From CAXBES01 sp963974915 (GTDB lineage Bacteria; Bacteroidota; Bacteroidia; Flavobacteriales; Flavobacteriaceae): DNA of 64,000 nt. This document shows positions 51,970-60,484 of the stretch, piece after piece. The stretch covers positions 62,001 through 126,000 of the forward strand of contig CAXBES010000011.1 in the NCBI GenBank assembly GCA_963974915.1, written 5' to 3'. The position numbers and the translations under genes are program-made. The stretch's first letter is position 1. Every line of letters begins with the position of its first letter. The notes under the pieces were generated by a model, which did no database searches, was not told where the DNA came from, and saw nothing but the letters and a program-made list of their open reading frames with translations.

Positions 51970-54078
51970 ATGAAGAAGTATGCCTCTTTTCTACTCCTGT
52001 CACTTTCCTTTTCAGTTTTTAGTCAGATAACCTCCAATAGTTTTGAGAAGTACCCGGTATTTCCTGAATGTTCAGAAAGCAGTATTGGTAGCTTAGAAAA
52101 TTGTTTTAATCGCACACTTCAGGAGTTTGTTCATTCAAATTTTCAGGTTCCCGAAATTGTTTTTTCTGAAAATTATAAGGGAAATATTCAGATCTTTTTT
52201 GAAGTAGATAAAGAAGGGAATTTTAAAGTGCTGTATGTAGATGCTGTTTATAACGAATTAAAGGATGAAGCAAAGCGAGTATTTGGAGAGCTTCCGCAGA
52301 TAATGCCGGCTACTTATAATGGCAATCCGGCATATGTGCAATTTACAATGCCTATTTCAATTCCTTTAACTCCCGTTGCCGAGTCAAATACTTCAAATGA
52401 AACAAACAATATACCTGCTAACATTTCCGAAGAAAAGAAAATAGAAACATTAAAGAACGAATATGACGCCATTGAAAAGTTTCCTTATGCGAACGAAGAA
52501 TATGTAAGCGGAATAAATATCCCATTATCACATCACAATTATAGCAAATTTGATCCCGCATTAAACAGGGTGGGACAGAATAATCATACTTCGCAAAAAC
52601 CGTATATCTATAGCGAAGTCAATAAATATTACGATTTTGAGGCCGAAAATCAGAAATTGCTTAAGAATAAAACATCATGGTTTGGCAGAAAATGGTGGAA
52701 CGAACATTTCATTACTTTAAAAGGGAAAGATTATTGGCTCACATTAGATCCCGGGGTCGATCTGCAGGTAGGAAAGGATTTTGATGCCGATATTGATACT
52801 TATAATAATACGCGTCTTGTCTATACACAAGGTGGGATTGGAAAAGACATAAGTTTTTTTGCTGTAATTTATGAGAGTCAAGGGCGATTTGCAGATTATT
52901 TTAATCGATTTGCTGAAGCCCGTCGACCCGATGGGGGGAATCCTGCGATTATTCCAGGAAGAGGTATTGCAAAAGAGTTTAAAACCGATTCTTACGATTA
53001 TCCTGTGGCAACGGGACATGTTTCTTATAGTCCATCTAAATGGTTTAATGTGCAATTAGGTCATGGAAAGAATTTTATAGGTGATGGTTACAGGTCGTTG
53101 CTTTTAAGCGATAATGCCAGTCCCTATCCGTTTTTTAAGATCAATACTACTTTTTGGAAACTGAAATATACCAATACTTGGATGTCGTTAAGGGATGTGC
53201 GCAGTGAAGTGACCGAAGATGGATCATTTAGAACTAAATATATGGCTAACCATTATTTAAGCTATAACATTACAAAACGTCTGAATATTGGGCTGTTCGA
53301 ATCTGTGATATGGCAAAATGATAATGACCGTGGGTTCGATTTTAATTATATAAATCCGGTTATTTTTTATCGTGCAATCGAATTTTCAACCGGTTCAAGA
53401 GGTGGGAACGCATTAATTGGGTTGAGCGCGAAATATAAATTTACTGATCGGTTAAATGCGTACGGACAGTTAATTCTGGATGAATTTTCGACCAGTGATA
53501 TTTCGGGTGGCAACGGTAGTTATAAGAATAAAACAGGCTACCAATTAGGTTTGAAGTATTACAATGCCTTCGGAATAGATAATTTAACCCTACAAGGAGA
53601 ATATAATCGTGTTCGTCCATACACCTACTCACACAATACTGTGGTTTTAAACTACGGACACAACAATCAATCGATGGCACATACCTTAGGGGCAAATTTT
53701 TCTGAATTTATTGCCATTGGCCGTTACGACAGAGGAAGGATTTTTACAGATGCGAAATTTATTATTGCAAAACGGGGCTTTGAGTTTAACACCGAGGAAG
53801 ATAATTTTTTCTACGGAAGTAGTATTTACGGGACCGAAGATAATAGGGTGTCAGATAATGGCAACGATCTAGCTCAAGGAAATACTACCAACTTTTTTCA
53901 TATGGAGCTGCAAGGAGGATATTTAATTAATCCCGCTACCAATTTAAAGATTTATGCAAGTTTGATCTACAGAGACTTTAATCCAATGGAGAATACAGAA
54001 ACAACTTTTGACAACCAGACGACCTGGTTAAATTTTGGAGTTAGAACAGATCTGTTTAATTGGTACAATGATTTCTAA
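51970..54078 (+). CDS. remB: RemB-like outer-membrane protein (Wzi-type barrel) with N-terminal TonB-C-like domain
   Basis: 702 residues. Signal peptide MKKYASFLLLSLSFSVFSQ, then a domain (27-134) that follows the TonB module of the three genes before it: KYPVFPECSESSIGSLENC, FFEVDKEGNFKVLYVDAVY, LPQIMPATYNGNPAYVQFTM. A linker (135-170) leads to a beta-barrel of Wzi/capsule-assembly type with aromatic-rich strands (NVQLGHGKNFIGDGYRSLLL). In F. johnsoniae, as I recall, remB lies a few genes after sprA and affects gliding; gene order here agrees. The barrel probably inserts in the outer membrane. Without a membrane helix the TonB-like domain would sit in the periplasm. Convergent with the MBL gene, overlapping by 4 nt. 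Confidence 0.75.
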   Translation: MKKYASFLLLSLSFSVFSQITSNSFEKYPVFPECSESSIGSLENCFNRTLQEFVHSNFQVPEIVFSENYKGNIQIFFEVDKEGNFKVLYVDAVYNELKDEAKRVFGELPQIMPATYNGNPAYVQFTMPISIPLTPVAESNTSNETNNIPANISEEKKIETLKNEYDAIEKFPYANEEYVSGINIPLSHHNYSKFDPALNRVGQNNHTSQKPYIYSEVNKYYDFEAENQKLLKNKTSWFGRKWWNEHFITLKGKDYWLTLDPGVDLQVGKDFDADIDTYNNTRLVYTQGGIGKDISFFAVIYESQGRFADYFNRFAEARRPDGGNPAIIPGRGIAKEFKTDSYDYPVATGHVSYSPSKWFNVQLGHGKNFIGDGYRSLLLSDNASPYPFFKINTTFWKLKYTNTWMSLRDVRSEVTEDGSFRTKYMANHYLSYNITKRLNIGLFESVIWQNDNDRGFDFNYINPVIFYRAIEFSTGSRGGNALIGLSAKYKFTDRLNAYGQLILDEFSTSDISGGNGSYKNKTGYQLGLKYYNAFGIDNLTLQGEYNRVRPYTYSHNTVVLNYGHNNQSMAHTLGANFSEFIAIGRYDRGRIFTDAKFIIAKRGFEFNTEEDNFFYGSSIYGTEDNRVSDNGNDLAQGNTTNFFHMELQGGYLINPATNLKIYASLIYRDFNPMENTETTFDNQTTWLNFGVRTDLFNWYNDF

Positions 54079-54968
54079 AACTTTTGTTTGTTATGTTTTT
54101 TTTCTGCCTCAGCGTATAGCATCCTAATAAATTTCTCTCTTGTGATATAGCCATTGCCGTAACCCAAATCGTCGAATTGTGAAGTAATATCTGTCATTGA
54201 TAGAACTTCTTCGATAGTTTTTTTGTCTAAATAATGATAATTAATTCTACCCTCAATAAAACTAAGCATTTCTGCAGCAAGGTCCACATCTTTTTTTGAA
54301 CCTACCGGTCCGTGTCCGGGAATAATCTTAGTATCTTCATTTATAACTTCCTCAAGTACTCTTTTAAGAGCATTCAACGTTCCGTCAACGGTGCCGCCAT
54401 TTTCAATATCAATGTAGGGATACTTGCCATTAAAAAAGATGTCTCCCGTATGAAGTACGTTGCTTTTCGGGAAATACACCATGGCATCCCCGTCTGTATG
54501 GGCATTATGCATGTGAAAAACACGAATTTTTTCGCCGTTGTAATGAAAGTTCATTTCAGAAGAAAAAGTGATAATTGGTAATGTTTTAGCATCGAAGCCT
54601 TCCTCATTTTTCATCGATTCTAACCTACTTCTAACATTGTCGTGTGAAAAAATTAAGGTGCCGTTACTGTTCATATTAGCATTTCCGCCTGTATGGTCAC
54701 CATGGTGATGGGTGTTTACCAAGAACTCTATAGGTTTTGTGCTTACTTTTTTAACTTCTGATAAAAGTTGTTCTGTTTCGGTCGCAAACTGATCATCTAT
54801 CATAAAAATACCATCAGTTCCAATATTAAGACCAATGTTTCCACCCTTGCCTTGATATATATAGACGTTTCCTTGCACCTTAGTTAAATTGGAGTCGCTA
54901 ATTGTTTGAGCTTGAATAGAAAAAGTGAAAAGAAAAATACAATTAAGGGTAATAAGTAAACGATACAT
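54075..54968 (-). CDS. Secreted MBL-fold metallo-hydrolase
   Basis: 297 residues. Signal peptide MYRLLITLNCIFLFTFSIQAQ. The zinc motif HHHGDH is at 87-92 (HxHxDH), with further ligands His157 (AHTDGD), Asp176 (HTGDIFF) and His in IIPGHGPVG. The pattern resembles glyoxalase II or the quinoprotein relay/SoxH group and B-type beta-lactamase-like proteins; the exact substrate cannot be read. Periplasmic or secreted. Its stop overlaps the end of the RemB-like gene by 4 nt on the opposite strand. Confidence 0.88.
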   Translation of the reverse strand: MYRLLITLNCIFLFTFSIQAQTISDSNLTKVQGNVYIYQGKGGNIGLNIGTDGIFMIDDQFATETEQLLSEVKKVSTKPIEFLVNTHHHGDHTGGNANMNSNGTLIFSHDNVRSRLESMKNEEGFDAKTLPIITFSSEMNFHYNGEKIRVFHMHNAHTDGDAMVYFPKSNVLHTGDIFFNGKYPYIDIENGGTVDGTLNALKRVLEEVINEDTKIIPGHGPVGSKKDVDLAAEMLSFIEGRINYHYLDKKTIEEVLSMTDITSQFDDLGYGNGYITREKFIRMLYAEAEKKHNKQKF

Positions 54969-55041
54969 ACAGTAAGAATTAATTTTGGGGATGAAAATAC
55001 TAAAAAACTAACATAATAGCGGTAAGAATGTTCGATATATA

Positions 55042-55072
55042 TTGTAAAAATTGGGGATGTAATGTATCTTTG
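55042..55072 (+). promoter_or_regulatory. Promoter of the ctaB-cox operon
   Basis: TTG (55042-55044), 20 nt, then TATCTTTG (55065-55072): a good match to TTG-N17-23-TAnnTTTG, 35 nt before the ctaB ATG. Confidence 0.65.
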
Positions 55073-55107
55073 CACCCAAATTATCGGGCACCGTGGTTGC
55101 GGATAAT

Positions 55108-56046
55108 ATGTCCAGTAAATTCGCCCCAAGGGGATTTAAAAAAAGCAAAAGATTGTCTGTTACACAAACACATTCTGTTCAAAATTCTCTTGTAAAGAAT
55201 TTCATCGAAATTACTAAATTTCGTCTTTCGGTGAGTGTTGTCTTTTCATCTGTTGCCGGGTATCTTTTAGGTGCAGACACTGTTGATTTTTACATCCTGC
55301 TATTACTTTGTGTTGGTGGCTACTGTATGGTGGGCGCGTCTAATGTTTACAATCAAATCATTGAGCGTGATTTGGATGCACTTATGGATCGAACCAAAGA
55401 CCGGCCAATTCCGGCGGGAAGGATGGGTATTCAGAGCGCTTTTATTTTAGCCAGTGTTCTAACTGTCATCGGACTTATAGTTCTATACATCATCAATCCA
55501 AAAACAGCGATGTTTGGAGCGATCTGTATCTTTATGTACGTTAGTTTATATACCCCATTAAAAACAAAGTCACCTCTGTCTGTTTTTGTAGGTGCCTTTC
55601 CCGGAGCCATCCCTTTTATGTTAGGATGGGTTGCTGCTACTAACGATTTTGGTATTGAACCCGGAACATTATTTATGATTCAGTTTTTCTGGCAGTTCCC
55701 GCATTTTTGGGCAATTGGGTGGTTTTTATTCGAAGATTACAAAAAGGGAGGTTTCTTTATGTTGCCTAACGGAAAGCGTGATAAAGGTACCGCTATACAG
55801 ATTGTGCTATATACTATTTGGACGGTTCTGGCCTCTTTGATCCCTGTAGCGGGAGTGACCGGAAAGTTATACTTAACACCCGTTTCGGGAGTCTTGATCG
55901 GGTTATTAGGAATTGGCCTGATATATTATGCCTTGCGACTGTACAAGGAGCAAACAGCAAAGGCAGCCAAACAACTGATGCTGGCTAGTGTAAGTTATAT
56001 TACGCTTTTACAGGTTATTTATGTCCTTGATAAATTTATACGATAA
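55108..56046 (+). CDS. ctaB: Protoheme IX farnesyltransferase (heme O synthase)
   Basis: 312 residues from MSSKFAPRGFKKSK; an in-frame GTG at 55093 is possible but weaker. A UbiA-family prenyltransferase with about nine membrane helices. The aspartate motif NVYNQIIERDLDALMDRT holds the expected D residues for Mg-farnesyl diphosphate, and DRPIPAGRM follows. It makes heme O, precursor of heme A for the aa3 oxidase in this window. First gene of an operon with subunits III and IV. Confidence 0.93.
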   Translation: MSSKFAPRGFKKSKRLSVTQTHSVQNSLVKNFIEITKFRLSVSVVFSSVAGYLLGADTVDFYILLLLCVGGYCMVGASNVYNQIIERDLDALMDRTKDRPIPAGRMGIQSAFILASVLTVIGLIVLYIINPKTAMFGAICIFMYVSLYTPLKTKSPLSVFVGAFPGAIPFMLGWVAATNDFGIEPGTLFMIQFFWQFPHFWAIGWFLFEDYKKGGFFMLPNGKRDKGTAIQIVLYTIWTVLASLIPVAGVTGKLYLTPVSGVLIGLLGIGLIYYALRLYKEQTAKAAKQLMLASVSYITLLQVIYVLDKFIR

Positions 56047-56048
56047 AA

Positions 56049-56630
56049 ATGGATTATACTGAAGGTACCGAAGTTGAGAAGATAAGTAGAGCTAAGAAGA
56101 ACATGTTGTGGTTCGGGATGATTAGTCTGTCGATGAGTTTTGCCGGATTGACGAGCGCTTACGTAATAAGTAAAGAACGTCCGGATTGGTTAACCGATTT
56201 CCAAATCCCACAAGCATTTTATATTAGTTTGGTGTTAATTCTATTAAGTAGTGTAACATTTCATTTTGCCAAAAAGAGCGTTCAGAAGGAAGACAACAAA
56301 TTGGGGATGCTGTTTTTAGTTACAACTTTGATCCTCGGAGTTTTATTCGTTTTGTTTCAGTTTAGAGGTTTTTCAGAAATAATAGAAAGCGGCTATTATT
56401 TCACCGGAAGTGAAAGTACGATCACTACTTCTTTTGTCTATTTAGTGGTGTTAATGCACTTAGCCCATATTTTTGTGGCGTTAATATCAGTTTTAGTCGT
56501 AATTTATAATCATTATAAACAAAAGTATCGAAATGGTAAAACCCTTGGTATTGAACTCGCTGCGACTTTTTGGCACTTTGTAGATGTACTGTGGATTTAC
56601 CTGTTTTTATTTTTCTATTTCGTCAGATGA
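56049..56630 (+). CDS. Cytochrome c oxidase subunit III-like, short paralogue
   Basis: 193 residues with five membrane helices, as in CyoC-type subunit III proteins. LMHLAHIFVALISVLVV and the closing FWHFVDVLWIYLFLFFYF are family marks. It starts 2 nt after ctaB. It is about as long as the minimal five-helix form, while the next gene is a longer version, so two subunit III polypeptides are encoded side by side. Which one is present in the mature complex cannot be told. Confidence 0.9.
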   Translation: MDYTEGTEVEKISRAKKNMLWFGMISLSMSFAGLTSAYVISKERPDWLTDFQIPQAFYISLVLILLSSVTFHFAKKSVQKEDNKLGMLFLVTTLILGVLFVLFQFRGFSEIIESGYYFTGSESTITTSFVYLVVLMHLAHIFVALISVLVVIYNHYKQKYRNGKTLGIELAATFWHFVDVLWIYLFLFFYFVR

Positions 56631-56675
56631 AAATAATATGTATTTTTGAAACCTATTTAAAACCAAATTCTTTTT

Positions 56676-57656
56676 ATGGAAGCTACTGTTGTTAAAACAG
56701 GTACCGAAGGAAAAACCTGGGGTGGTGGAAACCGACCATTAAACGCCAGCTACGGAAAAATGATGATGTGGTTTTTCATCGTTTCCGATGCCTTAACCTT
56801 TTCAGGATTTCTAGCCTCTTATGGCTTTTCGAGATTTAAATTTGTAGATGCCTGGCCTATAGCCGATGAGGTATTTACTCACTTTCCGTTCTTACACGGG
56901 GTAGATGCTCCCATGTACTATGTGGCATTTATGACCTTTATTCTTATTTTCTCCTCTGTGACTATGGTTTTGGCCGTTGATGCAGGGCACAAAATGCAAA
57001 AGAATAAAGTGATAATTTATATGTTCTTAACCATTATTGGGGGTGCAATTTTCGTTGGTTCACAAGCCTGGGAATGGGCAACTTTCATTAAAGGGGATTA
57101 TGGTGCTGTAGAAACTAAAGGTGGAAAAATACTTCAGTTTCTGGATACCGACGGGAATAGGGTTGCCATAGGTTCATTTGCGCAAGACCTTCCAACTACC
57201 CGTGACGTTCATTTGGAAAAAAATGGGGTTTGGTACGAAGCCGAACCTACGCAAACCTCTTATACTTTTGAAGAAGTAAAAGCCGGTTTTTTAGCAAATG
57301 ATGATCTTTTAGTAAGAGTTCAGTATAAAGATGAAAATGGTCACCATATTGTATTATCACGAGAAGCTTCAATAGACAAAATTAAAAACGATGGTAAACT
57401 CGTAGTTGAAGGGGCTAATCTTCGTCATAATGAATACGGAACCCCACTTTTTGCCGATTTCTTTTTCTTTATTACAGGATTCCACGGATTCCACGTATTT
57501 TCAGGAATTGTAATCAATATTATCATATTTTTTAATGTGGTTATTGGCACATACGAAAGAAGAGGGAGTTATGAAATGGTTGAGAAAGTTGGATTGTACT
57601 GGCACTTCGTAGATTTAGTTTGGGTTTTTGTATTTACCTTCTTTTACCTTGTTTAA
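56676..57656 (+). CDS. Cytochrome c oxidase subunit III with soluble insertion
   Basis: 326 residues. The conserved five-helix frame (MMMWFFIVSDALTFSGFLAS; FITGFHGFHVFSGIV; YWHFVDLVWVFVFTFFYLV) is interrupted by a soluble insert of about 115 residues (141-256) with beta-strand character, including DGNRVAIGSFAQDLP and NGHHIVLSREAS. Typical subunit III proteins lack it. It may contact the alternative complex III partner on the periplasmic side; that is inference. Confidence 0.92.
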   Translation: MEATVVKTGTEGKTWGGGNRPLNASYGKMMMWFFIVSDALTFSGFLASYGFSRFKFVDAWPIADEVFTHFPFLHGVDAPMYYVAFMTFILIFSSVTMVLAVDAGHKMQKNKVIIYMFLTIIGGAIFVGSQAWEWATFIKGDYGAVETKGGKILQFLDTDGNRVAIGSFAQDLPTTRDVHLEKNGVWYEAEPTQTSYTFEEVKAGFLANDDLLVRVQYKDENGHHIVLSREASIDKIKNDGKLVVEGANLRHNEYGTPLFADFFFFITGFHGFHVFSGIVINIIIFFNVVIGTYERRGSYEMVEKVGLYWHFVDLVWVFVFTFFYLV

Positions 57657-57674
57657 GCAGAATAATTTTATAAA

Positions 57675-58058
57675 ATGGCACACGATCATAAATTAGAAAT
57701 CTTTAGAGGACTCGTTAAGTTTAAGTCTAATGTTGGTAAAATATGGGGAGTATTCGTATTTCTTTCTATAGTTACTATTATAGAAGTAGCACTTGGTATT
57801 GTAAAGCCCGAGGTGTTAACAGGAAATACTTTTTTAGCAATGAAATTGTTAAACTGGATATTCATAATCTTAACTATAGTAAAAGCATACTACATTACCT
57901 GGGACTTCATGCACATGCGTGATGAAAAAATGGCTTTGAGACGAGCGGTAGTTTGGACTGCGATCTTTCTTATTTGTTATTTGGTATTAATTCTATTGAT
58001 TGAAGGAGATTATATTTATGAAGTCTATAAAAGCGGCTTCGTAAAATTTGATTTCTAA
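57675..58058 (+). CDS. Cytochrome c oxidase subunit IV (CtaF/CyoD-like)
   Basis: 127 residues with three membrane helices (about 22-42, 54-74, 92-110). The stretch TIVKAYYITWDFMHMRDE is typical of prokaryotic subunit IV family proteins, which stabilise subunits I and III. It lies 18 nt after subunit III and is followed 20 nt later by a terminator, so it ends the ctaB operon. Confidence 0.9.
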   Translation: MAHDHKLEIFRGLVKFKSNVGKIWGVFVFLSIVTIIEVALGIVKPEVLTGNTFLAMKLLNWIFIILTIVKAYYITWDFMHMRDEKMALRRAVVWTAIFLICYLVLILLIEGDYIYEVYKSGFVKFDF

Positions 58059-58078
58059 ACAATCTAACAATATATCTT

Positions 58079-58105
58079 AAAGCTCTGTTTTTCAGAGCTT
58101 TTTTT
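58079..58105 (+). terminator. Intrinsic terminator of the ctaB-cox operon
   Basis: 9-bp stem AAAGCTCTG (58079-58087) with CAGAGCTTT (58093-58101), T5 loop, then Ts. Confidence 0.88.
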
Positions 58106-58165
58106 ATGCCTTGTTTTTATTCTGAAATCGTTTCCCCGAACTAGGGAAAAATTAACAACTTAAGA

Positions 58166-58196
58166 TTGCGAACACGGCGATTAGGGCTTATTTTTG
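58166..58196 (+). promoter_or_regulatory. Promoter of the Sco-like assembly genes
   Basis: TTG (58166-58168), 20 nt, then TATTTTTG (58189-58196), matching the consensus, 43 nt before the ATG at 58240. Confidence 0.65.
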
Positions 58197-58239
58197 CAAA
58201 AGCATTTCGTACGTTACTGAAATCCTTTATTTTATCCTG

Positions 58240-58884
58240 ATGAAAAAATTTCTAGTTCTTGGTATCCTCTTCATTTTACCTATTACAATTTATATCTTCT
58301 TTGCCTCAGGAAAGGATAACTTTGTTAAGCTTCCGGTGTTGACTAATGCTGTTTCAGAATTGAATCAATTTAAAACCGCAGATGGTGAAACAGTTGTTTT
58401 ACAAGATCATATAACGGTTTTGGGTTTCTTCGGAAAAGATATTATGTCTAACAAGGTGAATGCCTATAATCTTGCGCATAAGATCTATAAAAAGAATCAT
58501 GGGTTTCAGGATTTTCAATTAGTGATTGTGCTTCCTGAAGGCACCGAGAGTACTTCCGAAGAATTAAAAGAAAGCCTGAATAATATCGCCGATACTAAAA
58601 ACTGGAAGTTCGTGTTTGGAACTCCGGAAGCAATAAGCGGTGTATTTAACTCCCTGAAGTCGGGCTACAAACTCGATGATAATCTTGCGTCACCTTATGT
58701 ATTTATTATTGACAAAGACAAGAACTTACGCGGACGTAATGATGATGAAGATTTTGGTATGTTATACGGATTTAATTCTGCCGATATCGCCGAAATTAAT
58801 AATAAAATGAGTGATGATATTAAAGTGGTGCTGGCAGAATATAGACTTGCATTAAAAAAGTACAAAGCAAAAAGAGAAATTTAA
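58240..58884 (+). CDS. Cysteine-free Sco/thioredoxin-like membrane-anchored protein
   Basis: 214 residues, no cysteine at all. An N-terminal hydrophobic anchor (about 3-21) leads to a thioredoxin-like domain. VVLQDHITVLGFFGKDIMSN lines up with VYVVEFFFSTCPSICPIMN of the true Sco next door, with the two metal-binding Cys replaced by polar residues; SPYVFIIDKDKNLRGR matches the end of Sco domains. It would not bind copper in the Sco way. It starts an assembly-factor operon (gap of 1 nt to the next gene). Function unknown; a Sco partner or chaperone is inference. Confidence 0.7.
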   Translation: MKKFLVLGILFILPITIYIFFASGKDNFVKLPVLTNAVSELNQFKTADGETVVLQDHITVLGFFGKDIMSNKVNAYNLAHKIYKKNHGFQDFQLVIVLPEGTESTSEELKESLNNIADTKNWKFVFGTPEAISGVFNSLKSGYKLDDNLASPYVFIIDKDKNLRGRNDDEDFGMLYGFNSADIAEINNKMSDDIKVVLAEYRLALKKYKAKREI

Positions 58885-58885
58885 G

Positions 58886-59575
58886 ATGAAGAAAAATTCG
58901 TACATCGGAATTACATTTATCATTCTTGTCTTTGGAATAATTTTCATTCCTAAGATCGTAGATAGAGTGCAGAATGATGATATCGTAGATCTGGATAGAA
59001 TGAGTAACAATACGAACAATTTTGAAACTACGGTTTCTTCCGAAGAAGAACTTGTAGCTTTTAATGAGGTGCCCGATTTTAATTTTATAAATCAGAATGG
59101 GGATGAGGTCGATAACAATTATTATAACGACAAAGTGTATGTGGTTGAGTTCTTTTTTTCAACCTGCCCTAGTATTTGCCCGATAATGAATACTAATATG
59201 TTGAAAGTCCAGGAGGCATTTAAAACGAGAGAAGATTTTGGTATTGCCTCTTTTACAATTGATCCTGAACATGACACACCGGAGGTATTAAAAGAGTATG
59301 CAAATGCATATGAGGCAAATCATCCACATTGGAATTTCTTAACAGGTGATAAAGGAGATATTATGAAATTATCTAACGAAGGATTTAAACTCTACGCAGC
59401 CGAGAATGAAGAAGTGGAGGGAGGATTTGAGCATTCCGGTCTCTTCGCGCTTATAGATAAGAACGGTAAAATTAGAAGTAGAAAAGACGAAAATGGCAAC
59501 CCTATAATCTATTACAACGGTTTGGAGGACGAGGGAGTAAAAATGCTTATTGCGGATATAAAAAAATTGTTATAA
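58886..59575 (+). CDS. SCO family copper chaperone for cytochrome oxidase
   Basis: 229 residues. An N-terminal anchor (7-23) is followed by a periplasmic thioredoxin-like domain with the CPSIC motif (C94 and C98) and distal His183 in FEHSGLFAL, the full Cu ligand set of Sco1/SenC. SFTIDPEHDTPEVLKEYA is a strong family motif. It delivers copper to or reduces the CuA site of subunit II (coxB in this window). It follows the cysteine-free paralogue after 1 nt and is directly followed by the DUF420 gene. Confidence 0.95.
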   Translation: MKKNSYIGITFIILVFGIIFIPKIVDRVQNDDIVDLDRMSNNTNNFETTVSSEEELVAFNEVPDFNFINQNGDEVDNNYYNDKVYVVEFFFSTCPSICPIMNTNMLKVQEAFKTREDFGIASFTIDPEHDTPEVLKEYANAYEANHPHWNFLTGDKGDIMKLSNEGFKLYAAENEEVEGGFEHSGLFALIDKNGKIRSRKDENGNPIIYYNGLEDEGVKMLIADIKKLL

Positions 59576-60106
59576 ATGACCGAAGTAGCTTCAAACAATT
59601 CGAAAAAATATACTATTTGGATATGGATTTTGTCTATTGCTATCCCCCTTGCGGTGGCGGTACTATTTACAGTCCGGATTCCGGGTGTAGAACGTATGGG
59701 ATTTTTACCGCCAATTTACGCAACTATTAATGGAATAACAGCACTGTTATTAATTTTAGCGGTAATACAAATTAGAAAGGGGAATAGACTTACACATGAG
59801 CGGTTAATGAAGACTTCCATAGTGCTCTCTGTGCTATTTTTAGTGATGTATGTAATTTATCATATGACGTCCGATTCTACTTCCTATGGTGGTGAAGGTG
59901 CTTTAAGGTATGTTTATTTCTTTATTTTAATTACCCATATTCTGTTGTCTATAACAGTAATACCGTTCGTCTTGATCACTTATGTAAGAGCGATTTCCGG
60001 CGATTTTGCAAGGCATAGAAAAATTGCGCGAATTACCTTTCCATTATGGCTATACGTGGCAGTAACCGGAGTAATAGTTTATTTAATGATCTCACCATAT
60101 TATTAA
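59576..60106 (+). CDS. DUF420 membrane protein, CtaM/YozB-like oxidase assembly factor
   Basis: 176 residues with five hydrophobic segments. RVYFF-like loops aside, the conserved pieces are NGITALLLILAVIQIRKGN, LTHERLMKTSIVLS and HRKIARITFPLWLYVAVTG, with His residues at the helix ends, as in DUF420. Members CtaM/YozB are needed for heme A-containing terminal oxidase activity in Firmicutes. Here it lies directly after the Sco gene, which supports the same role. The ATG abuts the preceding stop. Confidence 0.87.
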   Translation: MTEVASNNSKKYTIWIWILSIAIPLAVAVLFTVRIPGVERMGFLPPIYATINGITALLLILAVIQIRKGNRLTHERLMKTSIVLSVLFLVMYVIYHMTSDSTSYGGEGALRYVYFFILITHILLSITVIPFVLITYVRAISGDFARHRKIARITFPLWLYVAVTGVIVYLMISPYY

Positions 60107-60107
60107 T

Positions 60108-60338
60108 ATGAAAGCAAAAGGAATTTTAATTATACTACTGTTATTATTTATTAGTTTTTCTTCGGAAGCGCAATGCGCAATGTGCCGTGCGGTATTAGAG
60201 AGTGAGGAAGGTAGTGAAATGGCAAAAGGGGTAAATAACGGAATCATGTACCTCATGATCTTTCCTTATTTATTAGTGGGAGGTATTGGTTACGTTGTCT
60301 ACCGAAACCGTCAAAAGGCGAAACAGTTAGAAAATTAA
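60108..60338 (+). CDS. Small membrane protein with CAMC motif, oxidase-assembly neighbourhood
   Basis: 76 residues. An N-terminal signal or anchor (4-20) is followed by QCAMCRAVLESEEGSE with C23 and C26, then a second helix (about 44-63) and a basic tail. The CxxC with Met between would face the periplasm. The position, 1 nt after a CtaM-like gene and near Sco, suggests a role in copper or heme delivery to the oxidase; no function is known to me. Confidence 0.7.
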   Translation: MKAKGILIILLLLFISFSSEAQCAMCRAVLESEEGSEMAKGVNNGIMYLMIFPYLLVGGIGYVVYRNRQKAKQLEN

Positions 60339-60484
60339 CACAATCTTTAGAGCGCTATTGTAACATTCGCATCGGTAAACAGTCTTATATAAAAGACTTT
60401 CACTAACCACAATGCGTAATTCTTAACATTAATTTCACAAATTTTGGGTATCAATTCCTGTAATTTGAAGAATATTATTTTCCA

